A stretch of DNA of 64,000 bases, from the NCBI GenBank assembly GCA_016868815.1, contig VGFQ01000009.1, positions 1-64,000 of the forward strand. The letters are read 5' to 3'. A program made the position numbers and the translations under genes. Positions 24,710-34,325 of this stretch are shown here, piece after piece. The notes under the pieces are model-generated. The model saw only the letters and a list, made by a program, of their open reading frames with translations, was not told the origin of the DNA and did not search any database. This DNA is from Bacteroidota bacterium (GTDB lineage: Bacteria > Bacteroidota > Bacteroidia > Chitinophagales > Chitinophagaceae). Within the stretch, counting starts at the first letter, position 1. Every line of letters begins with the position of its first letter.

Positions 24710-25276
24710 ATGCCTGCTTATCGTTTCCGCATCTACTTTGAAGAGGATGAGAGCGTATACCGCGACATCGCCATACGCCACGACCAGACCTTCATACAAC
24801 TGCACGAACAAATACTCAAAAGCTACGAGTTCGACAGCAAACACGCCGCGACCTTTTACCGAAGCAACGACCATTGGCATAAAGGACGCGAGATATCCCT
24901 CGAGCGATACGACAAACCCTATCGGGCAGAACCCCTGCTGATGTCGGAGACCTCCATCGTCTCAGAAATCAACAACCCGAATCAGAAGTTCATCTACACC
25001 TACGATGTCAATCGCAACTGGACCTTTTTGGTCGAACTGATCGCAATATCCAAAGAAGTGGCGTCAAACCTTAGCTATCCCGCCATCGTTCGTAAGGAAG
25101 GCATCGGCCCCAGCCAGTATGGCACCAAGAGCATCCTGGGCGATCGTTTCATGGACGTAGAAGAAAAATACGACCTCGCCGCTGCCAGCGAAGGGTTTGG
25201 AGAAGAGGGCCAGGAGGGAGAGTCCAAAGAGGCGGATGAAGGTAGCGAAGAGGCATCCTCCGAAGAAGAATTCTAG
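24710..25276 (+). CDS. pRiA4b ORF3-like domain protein with acidic C-terminal tail
   Basis: A 188-residue protein whose first ~140 residues fit the plasmid pRiA4b ORF-3-like fold (YRFRIYFEEDESVYRDIAI, then FIYTYDVNRNWTFLVELI). The last ~35 residues are a low-complexity acidic tail rich in E, G and S. The family is widespread and uncharacterised, often loosely annotated from mobile-element relatives. Here it lies between cca and miaA, starting 40 bases after the former and ending 2 bases before the latter, so a link to tRNA maturation is plausible but inferred. A partial -7 element (TACCTTCA, 24699-24706) is 3 bases before the ATG. Confidence 0.85.
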   Translation: MPAYRFRIYFEEDESVYRDIAIRHDQTFIQLHEQILKSYEFDSKHAATFYRSNDHWHKGREISLERYDKPYRAEPLLMSETSIVSEINNPNQKFIYTYDVNRNWTFLVELIAISKEVASNLSYPAIVRKEGIGPSQYGTKSILGDRFMDVEEKYDLAAASEGFGEEGQEGESKEADEGSEEASSEEEF

Positions 25277-25278
25277 GC

Positions 25279-26205
25279 ATGGCTGCCGCCACCGAGAAGA
25301 CGGTCATCATCGTCGCAGGCCCTACCGCCGTCGGCAAGACAGCACTGGCCATCCAGCTGGCACAGCACTTTGACACGGAGATCCTCTCGGCCGACTCCCG
25401 CCAGTGCTACCAGGAACTGTCCATCGGCGTCGCCAAGCCCTCGCTCCGGGAACAAGCCGGCATCCCCCATCACTTCATCGACTCGCATCGCGTGACAGAC
25501 AAGGTCAATGTCGCCGTCTTCGAGTCCTATGCCATGTCCATCGCAGAAGATGTATGGAAACGCCACGACACACTCATCGTCTGTGGTGGGACAGGCCTCT
25601 ACCTGCAGGCTTTCCTCCATGGAATCGACCCCATCCCCCCGGTACCACCCGCTATTCGCCTCGAAGTGGAAAGATTATGGAAAGAGGGAGGACAAACAGC
25701 CTTGGCAGCAGCTCTCCGGGAGGAAGACCCTCTCTACGCCGCCGATGGGGAGATGAGCAACCCGCACCGCATGCTGCGGGCATTGTCAGTGCTGCGTGCC
25801 ACGGGCCATTCTATCCGGCACTTCCAGCATCATACACCAGCCGACAGGCCTTTCCGCCGCTGCTGGATCGGTCTAGAACTGCCCAGGGAGGCGCTCTATG
25901 CCCGCATCGATGCCCGTGTAGATGCTATGATGCAACAAGGCTTACTGGAAGAAGTACAGTCCATGTGGCACCACCGGCACCTCAACGCATTGCAGACCGT
26001 TGGCTACAAAGAGCTGTTCCAACATTTGGAGGGATCGTCCACCCGCGAGGAAGCCATCGCTCATATCAAGAAGCATACCCGGCATTATGCCAAGCGGCAA
26101 CTCACTTGGTTTCATTCGATTTCGGAGATACAGTGGTTTGAGCCCGGTAGTGAGGACGAGATTTTCTCTTATCTGAAGGCGTCCCTTGGCCCGCTCAGAA
26201 CTTGA
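25279..26205 (+). CDS. miaA: tRNA dimethylallyltransferase
   Basis: MiaA transfers a dimethylallyl group to N6 of A37 in tRNAs reading codons that begin with U. The 308-residue protein has the P-loop G14-P-T-A-V-G-K-T, the DSRQ block (SADSRQCYQELSIGVAKPS), and the CGGTGLYLQAF motif, followed by the C-terminal helical part with TVGYKELF and AKRQLTWF. The ATG follows the previous stop by 2 bases, indicating translational coupling. Its 3' end overlaps the convergent porin gene by 11 bases. Confidence 0.95.
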   Translation: MAAATEKTVIIVAGPTAVGKTALAIQLAQHFDTEILSADSRQCYQELSIGVAKPSLREQAGIPHHFIDSHRVTDKVNVAVFESYAMSIAEDVWKRHDTLIVCGGTGLYLQAFLHGIDPIPPVPPAIRLEVERLWKEGGQTALAAALREEDPLYAADGEMSNPHRMLRALSVLRATGHSIRHFQHHTPADRPFRRCWIGLELPREALYARIDARVDAMMQQGLLEEVQSMWHHRHLNALQTVGYKELFQHLEGSSTREEAIAHIKKHTRHYAKRQLTWFHSISEIQWFEPGSEDEIFSYLKASLGPLRT

Positions 26206-27730
26206 AACCTATCGTCAGCAGTAACGTGCCCAGTCCACTGCGGAGATCTACCGGGGCAAAGAAGCCATTGTCGAGCTGATAAGGGTAGTAGCCATCCTTG
26301 CCTATCTGATGGACATAGGTGACGTCAATGAATCTGCCCTTATCGCGATAACCAAAACCACCACTCAGGTTCATCCGGTTGCCGCTTAGGGCATTGCCCT
26401 CGTACGGGTTCCCATAATACGCCACACCGGCCCGTAGCATGAGGGTTTCAAACTTCAGTTCTCCGCCGACGCGTGCGTTGATGACCGACCCGAAACTTCC
26501 ACTGACCGCTTTGTTCAGGTCGTTCAGATACGATCCTAGGTCGACAGCCGGGTCTGCACTGCTGAAGCTGGCACCGCCGTAGTTGAGGTATTCAAGGTCG
26601 ACGCTGATGAAGCCCCGTTGCTTCGCTACATCAGCATCTTCTCTGAAGATATAGGCCAGGCCAGCCATCAGCCGGAGGGGATTGCTGAAGTTATAGGTGA
26701 ACTCACCGTCCATGTCGTTGTTGAAATCTCGTGATGACTGGGTCTTGGTTCCTGTACCGAAATAGCCCTCGAGGTCGGTCGTCACAGTGCTGGCATAGCT
26801 GTCCTTCAGGTTGAAGAGCGTCGGTGTGTGGATGGCAAGTCCTAGCCGAAGGCTTTCGACGGGCCTGACAATGACGCCCAGCTTCAGGTTGATACCTGTG
26901 CCGGCGGTCGACAGATAGTCTTCTACGGTAAAGTAGTTGAAATTATTTCTGGTGTTGGTCGTCGCATCTGCCTCTCGGTAGATGCTTTTTCTTTCGTATT
27001 GGAGGGTATTCCAGTTGACAGACCCTCCGAAAAAAATTTTATCGCCTACATTACCGCTCAAGCCCAGGCTGAACTCTGTTATGCCACCGCTCGTCTGTAA
27101 GGTTTGCTCCTGGTTGACGCCCGTACGGGGTGTTGCCAGCGACCTGTATCCTTTGACGATCCCGCCGGGCCCCATGACCGTGTCGATCAGATAGGTGTTG
27201 AATGCCAGGCTCGCGCCATAGGGGAAGGCGTTAGCGGCTCGGTTCGGGTCGCGCACGTTTTTGTTGATCAGCTCTTCCAGATATTTTTCTGAGTACGAAC
27301 TCTGCGTATTGCGTCCTTTGACATAGAGTGATTGGTTGAAGTCGGCCACTCGATTGATGCCGACGCCGAAGGTGACATTTTTGGTACGTCCACTTCCATT
27401 CATCGGCAGGATGAGTCCTGTCCCTCCCAGCCGGAAGCTGCTGCTGTTCTGGGAGGTGTTATTGCCGAGATATCCGGCTTTTTGTTTTCCGAATCCATAG
27501 GCAGGACTGAGCACGAATTCTCCCGTTTTATAGAGTCCGATGCCAGCCGGGTTGATGAACAGCGAACTCAGGTCGCCACCCAGGGCAACATTTGCTCCTC
27601 CCAGTGCCTGATTGCGGGCGGTGCCGCTCATCGTCAGCCAGGAATACCGCAGAGCATCTGCTGGCTCCTGCGCCTGTACGGTGCTGGCAAGGATGGCTAG
27701 GAAATATAGCAATAACCGCATCCGCTTCAT
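26195..27730 (-). CDS. OmpP1/FadL-like outer membrane transport protein
   Basis: A 511-residue outer membrane beta-barrel protein of the OmpP1/FadL/TodX type common in Bacteroidota, probably a channel for hydrophobic molecules. A signal peptide (MKRMRLLLYFLAILASTVQA) is followed by the characteristic block GTARNQALGGANVALGGD and LFINPAGIGLYK near residues 36-68. The rest consists of amphipathic beta strands and ends in an aromatic residue (LLTIGFKF). Substrate not deducible. It overlaps the end of miaA and is preceded by a bidirectional hairpin that isolates it from the lipoprotein gene upstream. Confidence 0.85.
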   Translation of the reverse strand: MKRMRLLLYFLAILASTVQAQEPADALRYSWLTMSGTARNQALGGANVALGGDLSSLFINPAGIGLYKTGEFVLSPAYGFGKQKAGYLGNNTSQNSSSFRLGGTGLILPMNGSGRTKNVTFGVGINRVADFNQSLYVKGRNTQSSYSEKYLEELINKNVRDPNRAANAFPYGASLAFNTYLIDTVMGPGGIVKGYRSLATPRTGVNQEQTLQTSGGITEFSLGLSGNVGDKIFFGGSVNWNTLQYERKSIYREADATTNTRNNFNYFTVEDYLSTAGTGINLKLGVIVRPVESLRLGLAIHTPTLFNLKDSYASTVTTDLEGYFGTGTKTQSSRDFNNDMDGEFTYNFSNPLRLMAGLAYIFREDADVAKQRGFISVDLEYLNYGGASFSSADPAVDLGSYLNDLNKAVSGSFGSVINARVGGELKFETLMLRAGVAYYGNPYEGNALSGNRMNLSGGFGYRDKGRFIDVTYVHQIGKDGYYPYQLDNGFFAPVDLRSGLGTLLLTIGFKF

Positions 27731-27756
27731 CTGATCCGAAGGTTTGGTTCCTTATG

Positions 27757-27785
27757 AAAAAGAGCAGCCCAGGGCAGCTCTTTTT
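27757..27785. terminator. Bidirectional intrinsic terminator
   Basis: AAAAAGAGC and GCTCTTTTT form a 9-pair stem around an 11-base loop that itself contains GCCC and GGGC. A-runs and T-runs on both sides make it work on either strand. It most likely ends the lipoprotein transcript coming from 28737 on the minus strand. Confidence 0.8.
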
Positions 27786-27828
27786 TCATATGAATGTATG
27801 TCTGCAAGGATTATATCCAGGCTAGAGC

Positions 27829-28737
27829 CTACTGGTCGCCACCACCACGGGGGAAACTACGAACCGGGGCGCTGCCGCCACTGGATCCCGAAGAGGATCC
27901 ACCGCTTCTCTGCGGGATGTTCCGCATCTCACTGCCAGAGGAAGACGGCTCAAACGTCCGCACCGGGTTGGAGTTGCGATATCCTCCATTGTCTGTATTG
28001 TTATATCCACCCCTAGGCCTTCCGCTCGGCTCTGTGTTGATATACCCGCCATTGCGGCTGCTGCCGCTACCCGACGGATTCCCAAACACCCGAATTCCTC
28101 GTCCTTGGCTGCTGCCTTGGGAGCCATTGTCGTAGCTGCCATAGGAACCCAGGTTGTAGATCCGGGGCCCGGTAGCACGCGGAGTCGTGGAAACCATCTT
28201 GGGGTTGTTGATAATGACGACCGGTGAACCATAGTACTGTGGCATAAATGGGTTTCCCCACATAGAGCCCCATCCGAAGCCCATCCCGGGCCGATTGAGG
28301 CCACTTCCCCAGAACGGATCAAAATATGGATTCCATCCTCCCATCATAGGGCTCATCCAGGACATGCCAGAACCCATACCCATGAAAGGATTTCCCCACA
28401 TTGAACCCATCCCGAAGTTCCAACCCATGCCCGGACGCGACCAACGATTGAACAGGTATGGATTGTTCCAGGAAGGATTATTCCAATAGGAAAAATCATC
28501 GTCAAAGGCCGACCAGCGGTTACCTCCAGAAGATTTCATCCGAAGATATCGGTCGCTCAAATCGATATAGCCGTCATCTTCTCCATAGGAACGGTACCGG
28601 TCCTCCGAGGCAGTCGCATTCCGCTCCTGTCCGGGTGAAAAATACACATCATCCGGAGTGCTGCCGGTCTTGTACATGCTGGTACAGCTGGACAAAAGGA
28701 CGATGGCTAAGGCCGAGAGTATGATTCGTGTCCTCAT
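27829..28737 (-). CDS. Low-complexity Gly/Met/Trp/Asn-rich lipoprotein
   Basis: A 302-residue predicted lipoprotein with signal and lipobox LLSSC near residue 17. After a short conserved-looking part (TGSTPDDVYFSPG, then YIDLSDRYLRMK) it becomes strongly biased. Residues about 75-180 repeat NP, GMGW, MWGNPFM and similar Gly/Met/Trp/Asn units, and the C-terminus is Ser/Gly/Arg-rich. I know of similar TPDDVYYSP proteins in this group of bacteria but no function. The bias suggests a flexible surface or periplasmic polypeptide. It is divergent from proS, and a terminator follows. Confidence 0.8.
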   Translation of the reverse strand: MRTRIILSALAIVLLSSCTSMYKTGSTPDDVYFSPGQERNATASEDRYRSYGEDDGYIDLSDRYLRMKSSGGNRWSAFDDDFSYWNNPSWNNPYLFNRWSRPGMGWNFGMGSMWGNPFMGMGSGMSWMSPMMGGWNPYFDPFWGSGLNRPGMGFGWGSMWGNPFMPQYYGSPVVIINNPKMVSTTPRATGPRIYNLGSYGSYDNGSQGSSQGRGIRVFGNPSGSGSSRNGGYINTEPSGRPRGGYNNTDNGGYRNSNPVRTFEPSSSGSEMRNIPQRSGGSSSGSSGGSAPVRSFPRGGGDQ

Positions 28738-28771
28738 AACGGTGGGTTTCGCTGAATCTGCACTAAGTTAC

Positions 28772-28779
28772 TACTTTTG
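28772..28779 (+). promoter_or_regulatory. -7 element of proS
   Basis: TACTTTTG is an exact TAnnTTTG match, with a TTTC 21 bases upstream at 28747-28750. A second exact match, TATATTTG, lies at 28793-28800. Either places the transcript start downstream of the in-frame start at 28777 and supports the ATG at 28873. Confidence 0.5.
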
Positions 28780-28872
28780 CCCTTCGTCAGAATATATTTG
28801 ACGTACTTATTTATAAGACAAACCGGACGCTCCGTCGGTAGCATTGCCACTGTTAAAATTCCCTTAAAAGAG

Positions 28873-30351
28873 ATGAGCAAGGAAATCACCCCCCGATCGA
28901 AAGACTATGCACAGTGGTACAACGACCTCGTGCTCAAAGGCGGGCTGGCCGACTACTCCGCCGTCCGGGGATGCATGGTCATCAAACCCTATGGCTTCGC
29001 ACTCTGGGAGAATATGAGAGATCGCATGGACCGCATGTTCAAAGATACCGGCCATGTCAACGCATACTTCCCACTCTTCGTGCCCCGCACTTTTCTCGAG
29101 AAGGAAGAAGGGCATGCCGAGGGCTTTGCCAAGGAATGCGCCGTTGTAACGCACTATCGCCTCAAAGTGGACCCTGCCAATAAGGGGAACCTCATGGTGG
29201 ATCCTGACTCAAAGCTCGAAGAAGAACTGATCATCCGGCCGACGAGTGAGACCGTTATCTGGAATGCCTATCGCGATTGGATCCGCTCATACCGTGACCT
29301 GCCCCTCCTTATCAACCAATGGGCCAATGTGGTGCGTTGGGAGATGCGTACCCGCCTCTTCCTGCGCACGACAGAATTCCTTTGGCAAGAAGGGCATACC
29401 GCCCATGCCACCGCCGACGAGGCCGTCGAAGAAACCCGGCGCATGCTCGACGTTTATGCCGACTTCGTCGAGAACTGGATGGCCCTGCCCGTCGTCAAAG
29501 GCGCCAAGACGGCCAATGAACGATTTGCCGGCGCCGTCGACACCTACTGCATCGAGGCCCTCATGCAAGACGGCAAAGCCTTGCAGGCAGGGACCTCCCA
29601 TTTCCTGGGACAGAACTTCTCAAAGGCCTTCGACGTGAAGTTCCTCACTCGTGAAAACCAGCTGGAGTATGTCTGGGCAACCTCCTGGGGTACTTCCACC
29701 CGGCTCATCGGAGCACTGGTCATGGCACATAGCGACGACAAAGGCCTCGTCCTGCCTCCTCGCATCGCGCCCTTACAAGTCGTTATCGTGCCCATACACA
29801 AAGGAGATGAGCAAAAAGCGCTCATAGACGAGCGCGTCCATCTCCTCATGGCAGAACTAAAAACCCTCGGCATCTCCGTCAAATACGACGACACCGACAA
29901 TGCCCGCCCCGGCTGGAAGTTCGCAGAACATGAACTGAAAGGCGTACCGGTTCGCATCGCCATCGGCGTCAGGGATCTGCAGAATAATGTGGCAGAAGTC
30001 GCCCGCCGCGACATCGGCAGTAAAGAGTCCGTTTCACTCGAAGGACTTGCCCTGCACATCCATCTGCTGCTGGAAGAGATCCAGCAGAACCTGCTGCAGC
30101 GAGCTCGCACCTATCGGGATGCCCACATCACCCGTGTCGATACATGGGATGCGTTTAAAGAGGTGTTGGAGACGCAGGGAGGCTTCCTCTCCGCCCACTG
30201 GGATGGTACGCCGGAGACGGAAGAACGCATAAAAGAAGAAACCAAGGCCACCATCCGCTGTATCCCCCTCGACAACCCACCCGAGGAAGGCACCTGCATT
30301 TACAGTGGTAAGCCAAGCCGCGAGCGCGTACTCTTCGCCATCGCCTACTAA
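28873..30351 (+). CDS. proS: Prolyl-tRNA synthetase, short archaeal/eukaryal-like type
   Basis: Charges tRNA-Pro with proline. From the ATG at 28873 the protein is 492 residues ([20 protein letters not shown]), matching the short ProS type without the inserted editing domain. Class II signature regions are visible: [13 protein letters not shown], motif 2 around [20 protein letters not shown] and [20 protein letters not shown], and the C-terminal anticodon-binding domain starting [14 protein letters not shown]. The longer frame from 28777 overlaps both promoter candidates. The stop overlaps the convergent methyltransferase gene by 4 bases. Confidence 0.95.
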   Translation: MSKEITPRSKDYAQWYNDLVLKGGLADYSAVRGCMVIKPYGFALWENMRDRMDRMFKDTGHVNAYFPLFVPRTFLEKEEGHAEGFAKECAVVTHYRLKVDPANKGNLMVDPDSKLEEELIIRPTSETVIWNAYRDWIRSYRDLPLLINQWANVVRWEMRTRLFLRTTEFLWQEGHTAHATADEAVEETRRMLDVYADFVENWMALPVVKGAKTANERFAGAVDTYCIEALMQDGKALQAGTSHFLGQNFSKAFDVKFLTRENQLEYVWATSWGTSTRLIGALVMAHSDDKGLVLPPRIAPLQVVIVPIHKGDEQKALIDERVHLLMAELKTLGISVKYDDTDNARPGWKFAEHELKGVPVRIAIGVRDLQNNVAEVARRDIGSKESVSLEGLALHIHLLLEEIQQNLLQRARTYRDAHITRVDTWDAFKEVLETQGGFLSAHWDGTPETEERIKEETKATIRCIPLDNPPEEGTCIYSGKPSRERVLFAIAY

Positions 30352-31154
30352 ACGGGCTGGCCCCGCTGCACCAGATACCAAGCACAGGTCGTGATGAAGT
30401 CGCGCACCCAGGGCAGCCTCGCAACCCAACGGTACTGCTCCCGGGGGTTCCATCCAAACTTGTAGCGATAGATGGGGTTGATCAGAAAGAAGGTCCGCAA
30501 CGAAATCCGGTAGCCGCTCTGCCGTGCCAGCCGTTCAAACCGGCGCGTCGACAGGCCGGTTGTCTTGATCTCCAGCAGCTCTGTCACCACGGCCTCCCTT
30601 TCACCAAACAAACGTAAGACGGACCGGTAGAGGGGTGCCGGCAGCAAATGGAACCAAGGCAGGACTGAAAGCAAGCGGTTGTCGCAGACCTGCTGGTGGC
30701 CGCCATGCGGCATACACCAAGGAGGAAATCCAAAGAACAAATGCCCTTGTGGCCGCAGGAAACGCTGCAGGTATGGAATGAAACGGGCCTGGTCGGGGAT
30801 GTGCTCCACCACGTCCTTTAGGATGATCAGGTCGAAGCGGCCGTTGTAGCTGTCCAAGGCTTCAGCATCGTATATGTTGCAGTTCACCAGCTCGGCGCGG
30901 CCCTTGGCCATGAAGCTGGACAAGAGCTCCCGGGCATAGCCTGACTTGGTCGCATCCAGCTCGATGCCCACCACGTTGCAACCCCTCTCCAGGAAAGGCA
31001 CCAGCACGCCGCCCTCTCCACATCCGATCTCCAAAATCTCCATATCCTGATGGATCTGCAGCGCCTGCTCAATGAAAGGCACCATGTAGTCCCGGGCATT
31101 GTCTACCTGCTGTTGGTAGCGGACACGAAAGTCGGTATGCTGGATCAGAGTCAT
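30348..31154 (-). CDS. Class I SAM-dependent methyltransferase
   Basis: A 268-residue Rossmann-type methyltransferase. Motif I is [20 protein letters not shown], motif II ends with VVGIELD, and later motifs are [15 protein letters not shown] and [15 protein letters not shown]. The C-terminal part is basic and aromatic ([15 protein letters not shown]), seen in methyltransferases that act on lipids, quinones or glycans, but the substrate cannot be decided here. It is divergent from truB, with 52 bases between starts, and converges on proS with a 4-base overlap. Confidence 0.85.
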   Translation of the reverse strand: MTLIQHTDFRVRYQQQVDNARDYMVPFIEQALQIHQDMEILEIGCGEGGVLVPFLERGCNVVGIELDATKSGYARELLSSFMAKGRAELVNCNIYDAEALDSYNGRFDLIILKDVVEHIPDQARFIPYLQRFLRPQGHLFFGFPPWCMPHGGHQQVCDNRLLSVLPWFHLLPAPLYRSVLRLFGEREAVVTELLEIKTTGLSTRRFERLARQSGYRISLRTFFLINPIYRYKFGWNPREQYRWVARLPWVRDFITTCAWYLVQRGQPV

Positions 31155-31185
31155 CTAGGCTTGCTCAAAACCGGCAGGGTGACGG

Positions 31186-31193
31186 TATCTTCG
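31186..31193 (+). promoter_or_regulatory. -7 element of truB
   Basis: TATCTTCG matches TAnnTTTG at seven of eight positions, with TTG 22 bases upstream (31161-31163). It lies 13 bases before the TTG start codon of truB. Confidence 0.35.
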
Positions 31194-31206
31194 TTAAAAG
31201 TACGGA

Positions 31207-31914
31207 TTGACACTGGAACACTGGCAGCTGCCTTATGCGGAAGGACGGGTCTTGCTCATCGACAAACCATTGCGGTGGACCTCCTTCGACGCGGTAAAAA
31301 AAATCCGGATCGCCACCCGGATCAGCAAGGTGGGGCATGCAGGCACTCTCGACCCGCTCGCTACGGGACTGCTCATCATCTGCACCGGACGCAAGACAAA
31401 GGAGATATCCTCCTATATGGCCCAGGAGAAAGAATATGAGGCCTGCTTCACCTTGGGATCCGTGACGTCTACCTACGATCTGGAGAGTACTCCCATAAAT
31501 TATCAGTCGATCGATCATCTCACGGAGTCTGATATCCGAAATACCTTGGCAGGCTTCCTCGGAGTGCAACTGCAAGTGCCGCCGGCCCATTCTGCCATCA
31601 AAAGGGAGGGAAGGCCCGCCTACCTAGATGCCAGAAAAGGCCGGGAGGTGGTTCTTGAGCCGCGACGGATAGAAATCCGAGAGCTGACCTTATTGCGGCT
31701 AGCGCTTCCGATCGTGGAAGTAAAGGTTGTATGCACCACGGGTACATATATCCGAAGTCTGGCCAATGATGTCGGCCATCGACTGGGATGCGGAGCCCAT
31801 CTTAGCACGCTCCGTCGGACGCGGATTGGGGAAATGCCCGTCTCGGGGGCTCTTTCTATTGATGCTTTCCTCACGCAACTCGAGCAGGAGAAGGTCTACC
31901 ATCAGAAAGGATAG
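31207..31914 (+). CDS. truB: tRNA pseudouridine-55 synthase
   Basis: TruB makes pseudouridine 55 in the T-loop of tRNAs. The frame begins with a TTG at 31207; no ATG precedes the conserved N-terminal block GRVLLIDKPLRWTSFDAV, so the rare start is likely real. The catalytic aspartate is D49 in GHAGTLDPLATG. Further family blocks are YEACFTLG, PPAHSAIKREGRPAY and CTTGTYIRSLANDVG. It has 235 residues, the short form lacking the extra C-terminal PUA-like domain. Its end overlaps the convergent tamL-like gene by 13 bases. Confidence 0.93.
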   Translation: MTLEHWQLPYAEGRVLLIDKPLRWTSFDAVKKIRIATRISKVGHAGTLDPLATGLLIICTGRKTKEISSYMAQEKEYEACFTLGSVTSTYDLESTPINYQSIDHLTESDIRNTLAGFLGVQLQVPPAHSAIKREGRPAYLDARKGREVVLEPRRIEIRELTLLRLALPIVEVKVVCTTGTYIRSLANDVGHRLGCGAHLSTLRRTRIGEMPVSGALSIDAFLTQLEQEKVYHQKG

Positions 31915-34295
31915 CCGATGGCGAACTGGAAGACGGGCTTGTTCCAAATTCCTGAGACGAACCATCCCCCGGCTGTGGGAGAATAGTAGCGCTCTGCCAG
32001 CGGCGTGCCTTTGTTCTGTGGCCCATAGCGAGGGTCTTTGATCGGGAAGCCGAGGTCGAACCGCAAGAGGAAATAGCTGAAGTCTACCCGCAAGCCAACC
32101 CCTGAGGCCATGGCCAGGTCGTGGTAAAACTGGCTGGCCCGGAAGCCTGCCCGGGGGAGCTGCCCGGAGAGGTCGTTGCGGAACCATATATTTCCCACAT
32201 CCATGAAGGCTGCACCTCGCATCCAAAAGCCATAGAAAGGAAATAGGTTGAAACGGTATTCCAGGTTGCCTTCCAGCTGGATGTCTGCATACTTGTCGTT
32301 CAGCCGTCCGTCGAGTGTGGTGTCAAAGCTTATGTTGGATCCGATACCAAGCTTGCGGAGCTGCCAGCCTCGCATGCTGTTTGGTCCACCGGCCACATAG
32401 CTCTTAAAGAAGGGGAGGGTCACCTGCCCTTGTCGGCTGAGGGTAGGGAAGGCCAGCCCATAGCCACTGAAGAAGCGTAAGTGCAGGCTCGACTTGCCAT
32501 AGTCGATCACCTGCCGGTAGTCCAGGTCCAGCTTAAGGAAGCGGTATAAGGTCGACAGCGGACGGCCTTCTGCCGTCAGCCCTTTGAAGAGGATGCCCGA
32601 CAGGAGTCCAGACTCCTCCGCATAGACCCTCAGCAGATGGGTGCGCCGAGACGAGCCGGGAGAGAGGTTGCGGGTGTAGCTCACATTAGACCCGATAATC
32701 AACCCGTTATTGTATGTATAGAGGAGCAGAGGGAAGTCTTGCAAGGTCTCCAGAAATAGGCTGTCTGGGTCGAAGCGTGTGTATTCGAAATTCAAGGGGC
32801 GGAACTGCCAGCTTGTATTCGTTCCCTGACGCCACTCGTATCCAAGGAAGGTATTGAACGTGCGCAGTCGGAAGAATTTGAACCGGTCGATGTAGGAGTA
32901 GTCGGCCGAGGTAATCGTCTTTCCATTGCGGACGCGGCCCTCCAGGCTGCTGCCGTAAGGCATCGCCAGCCAGGGGATGGTGAGCCGGTTGGTGAGGCTG
33001 ACCTCTCCGGTCAGCAGGCGTTGGAAGTTGTTGAACTCCACGCCTGTCCGCAGATTATTCTCCAGCTGGATAGCCTTTTGGGCAAGGTTCCGATTCCGGA
33101 GGGTGAAGTTCACGGCCGCGCCGATGCGCCCGCTGCCAACCTGGATCGACTGTGTGTTGTTGATGATGGAGCTGCCCTCCAGTCCCGCCTCAAAGAACTG
33201 GCGCTTGGCAGGTGTCAGCCGCAGGGTGTAGTTGATTTGTTGGGTGCTGTCGACATTCTCGGAGAGGATGTTGATATTCTGCCAGGCGCCCAGGCGGTTG
33301 AAATTATTGAGTGTCTGGCTATAAGCCTGCCGGGTATACGGCGCGCCAGGCCGGATCTCGACCTGGTCTGCAATGAAGCGCGTGGCGAACAGTTGTTGGG
33401 TGGAGACCACTTTGATGGAGTCGTGATATACGATGGTGCCAATGTCCGGCGCATTGGGGTCTGCATCCGGCAGCCAGTCGCTGTACACCGTGAAACGCCC
33501 GATCTGATAGGGCAGCAGGTGTGTGGAATCCCTGATGTTGTTGAGTCGAATGCGGATGTCGACCGTTGGATTTTTCAGACTGTTCCTGGCTTCTGCCAGC
33601 AATCGTACGAATTCAAAGGGGTCCAGGCTGGGATCGATCAGCTTGGAGAAGGTGGAGTCGGCTTCTACGATGATGTCTTCCCGGGTGAATTTCTGATAGC
33701 CGTTGTTGTTGAACACCCCCACGAGTCGGTCCAGTTCCTGGTCGATGCCGGCATTCTCAAACGGAGCTCCCTTCTTCAGCAGGCATCCTGCCCGCACCTT
33801 ATCCGCAATTCGTTGCAGTTGGCTGTCAGCCAGGGCATATTCGACCGTATCGATGACAAAAAGTCGGCCGGCCTCCACCTGGTATTCCAGGGTGATGCGC
33901 TGCTGATCTTTGAAGGAATGGAGGCTGGAGTCGACCCGGACCGTGCTACCCTTGTAGCCAAGGCTGCCCATCAGGAAGCGCATGTTGCGGGTGCTCTGCT
34001 CCACCGCTTTCGGCTGGTATGGATTCGGGGAGACGATGATGGGAACGGGTACGATCCAGGGGAAGCGCGGCCAGGGGATCTTGGAGGCACTGACGACGCG
34101 GGCACTGTCTTCTATCTGTTCTTCAAGGCGGGACCGAACGGAAGCGAGTTTCTCTCTGTTGGCGATACCGCTTACCTTTATCCGGTTCTCGAAAATGAAT
34201 GGACGATCAGGACGGTATTCCCTAACAATGGTGCAGGACAGGATGCATAGGCTGCAAAAGGCGGCAAGAAAGATGCGGGGGGGGGTGCTGTTCAT
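31902..34295 (-). CDS. tamL: TamL-like lipidated Omp85-family outer membrane protein
   Basis: A 797-residue Omp85/BamA-superfamily protein. The N-terminus carries a lipoprotein signal with lipobox CILSC (Cys near residue 21), a feature of the Bacteroidota TamL subgroup rather than of BamA. POTRA-like repeats follow (about 35-400), then a surface-antigen/D15 beta-barrel (about 420-797) with the VAGGPNSMRGWQLRKLG loop, the equivalent of the conserved Omp85 RGF-type motif. TamL is thought to work with TamB in outer membrane assembly; no tamB gene is next to it here. It begins only 18-30 bases from the divergent rRNA methylase gene. Confidence 0.85.
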   Translation of the reverse strand: MNSTPPRIFLAAFCSLCILSCTIVREYRPDRPFIFENRIKVSGIANREKLASVRSRLEEQIEDSARVVSASKIPWPRFPWIVPVPIIVSPNPYQPKAVEQSTRNMRFLMGSLGYKGSTVRVDSSLHSFKDQQRITLEYQVEAGRLFVIDTVEYALADSQLQRIADKVRAGCLLKKGAPFENAGIDQELDRLVGVFNNNGYQKFTREDIIVEADSTFSKLIDPSLDPFEFVRLLAEARNSLKNPTVDIRIRLNNIRDSTHLLPYQIGRFTVYSDWLPDADPNAPDIGTIVYHDSIKVVSTQQLFATRFIADQVEIRPGAPYTRQAYSQTLNNFNRLGAWQNINILSENVDSTQQINYTLRLTPAKRQFFEAGLEGSSIINNTQSIQVGSGRIGAAVNFTLRNRNLAQKAIQLENNLRTGVEFNNFQRLLTGEVSLTNRLTIPWLAMPYGSSLEGRVRNGKTITSADYSYIDRFKFFRLRTFNTFLGYEWRQGTNTSWQFRPLNFEYTRFDPDSLFLETLQDFPLLLYTYNNGLIIGSNVSYTRNLSPGSSRRTHLLRVYAEESGLLSGILFKGLTAEGRPLSTLYRFLKLDLDYRQVIDYGKSSLHLRFFSGYGLAFPTLSRQGQVTLPFFKSYVAGGPNSMRGWQLRKLGIGSNISFDTTLDGRLNDKYADIQLEGNLEYRFNLFPFYGFWMRGAAFMDVGNIWFRNDLSGQLPRAGFRASQFYHDLAMASGVGLRVDFSYFLLRFDLGFPIKDPRYGPQNKGTPLAERYYSPTAGGWFVSGIWNKPVFQFAIGYPF

Positions 34296-34325
34296 GCTCC
34301 AGGTGCGACTGTAATGCCCCTTGCT

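Noticed and set aside
33021..34250. 409-codon open frame on the + strand
   Set aside because: It lies antisense to the well-supported TamL-like gene and shows no family motifs; it follows from codon bias at high G/C.
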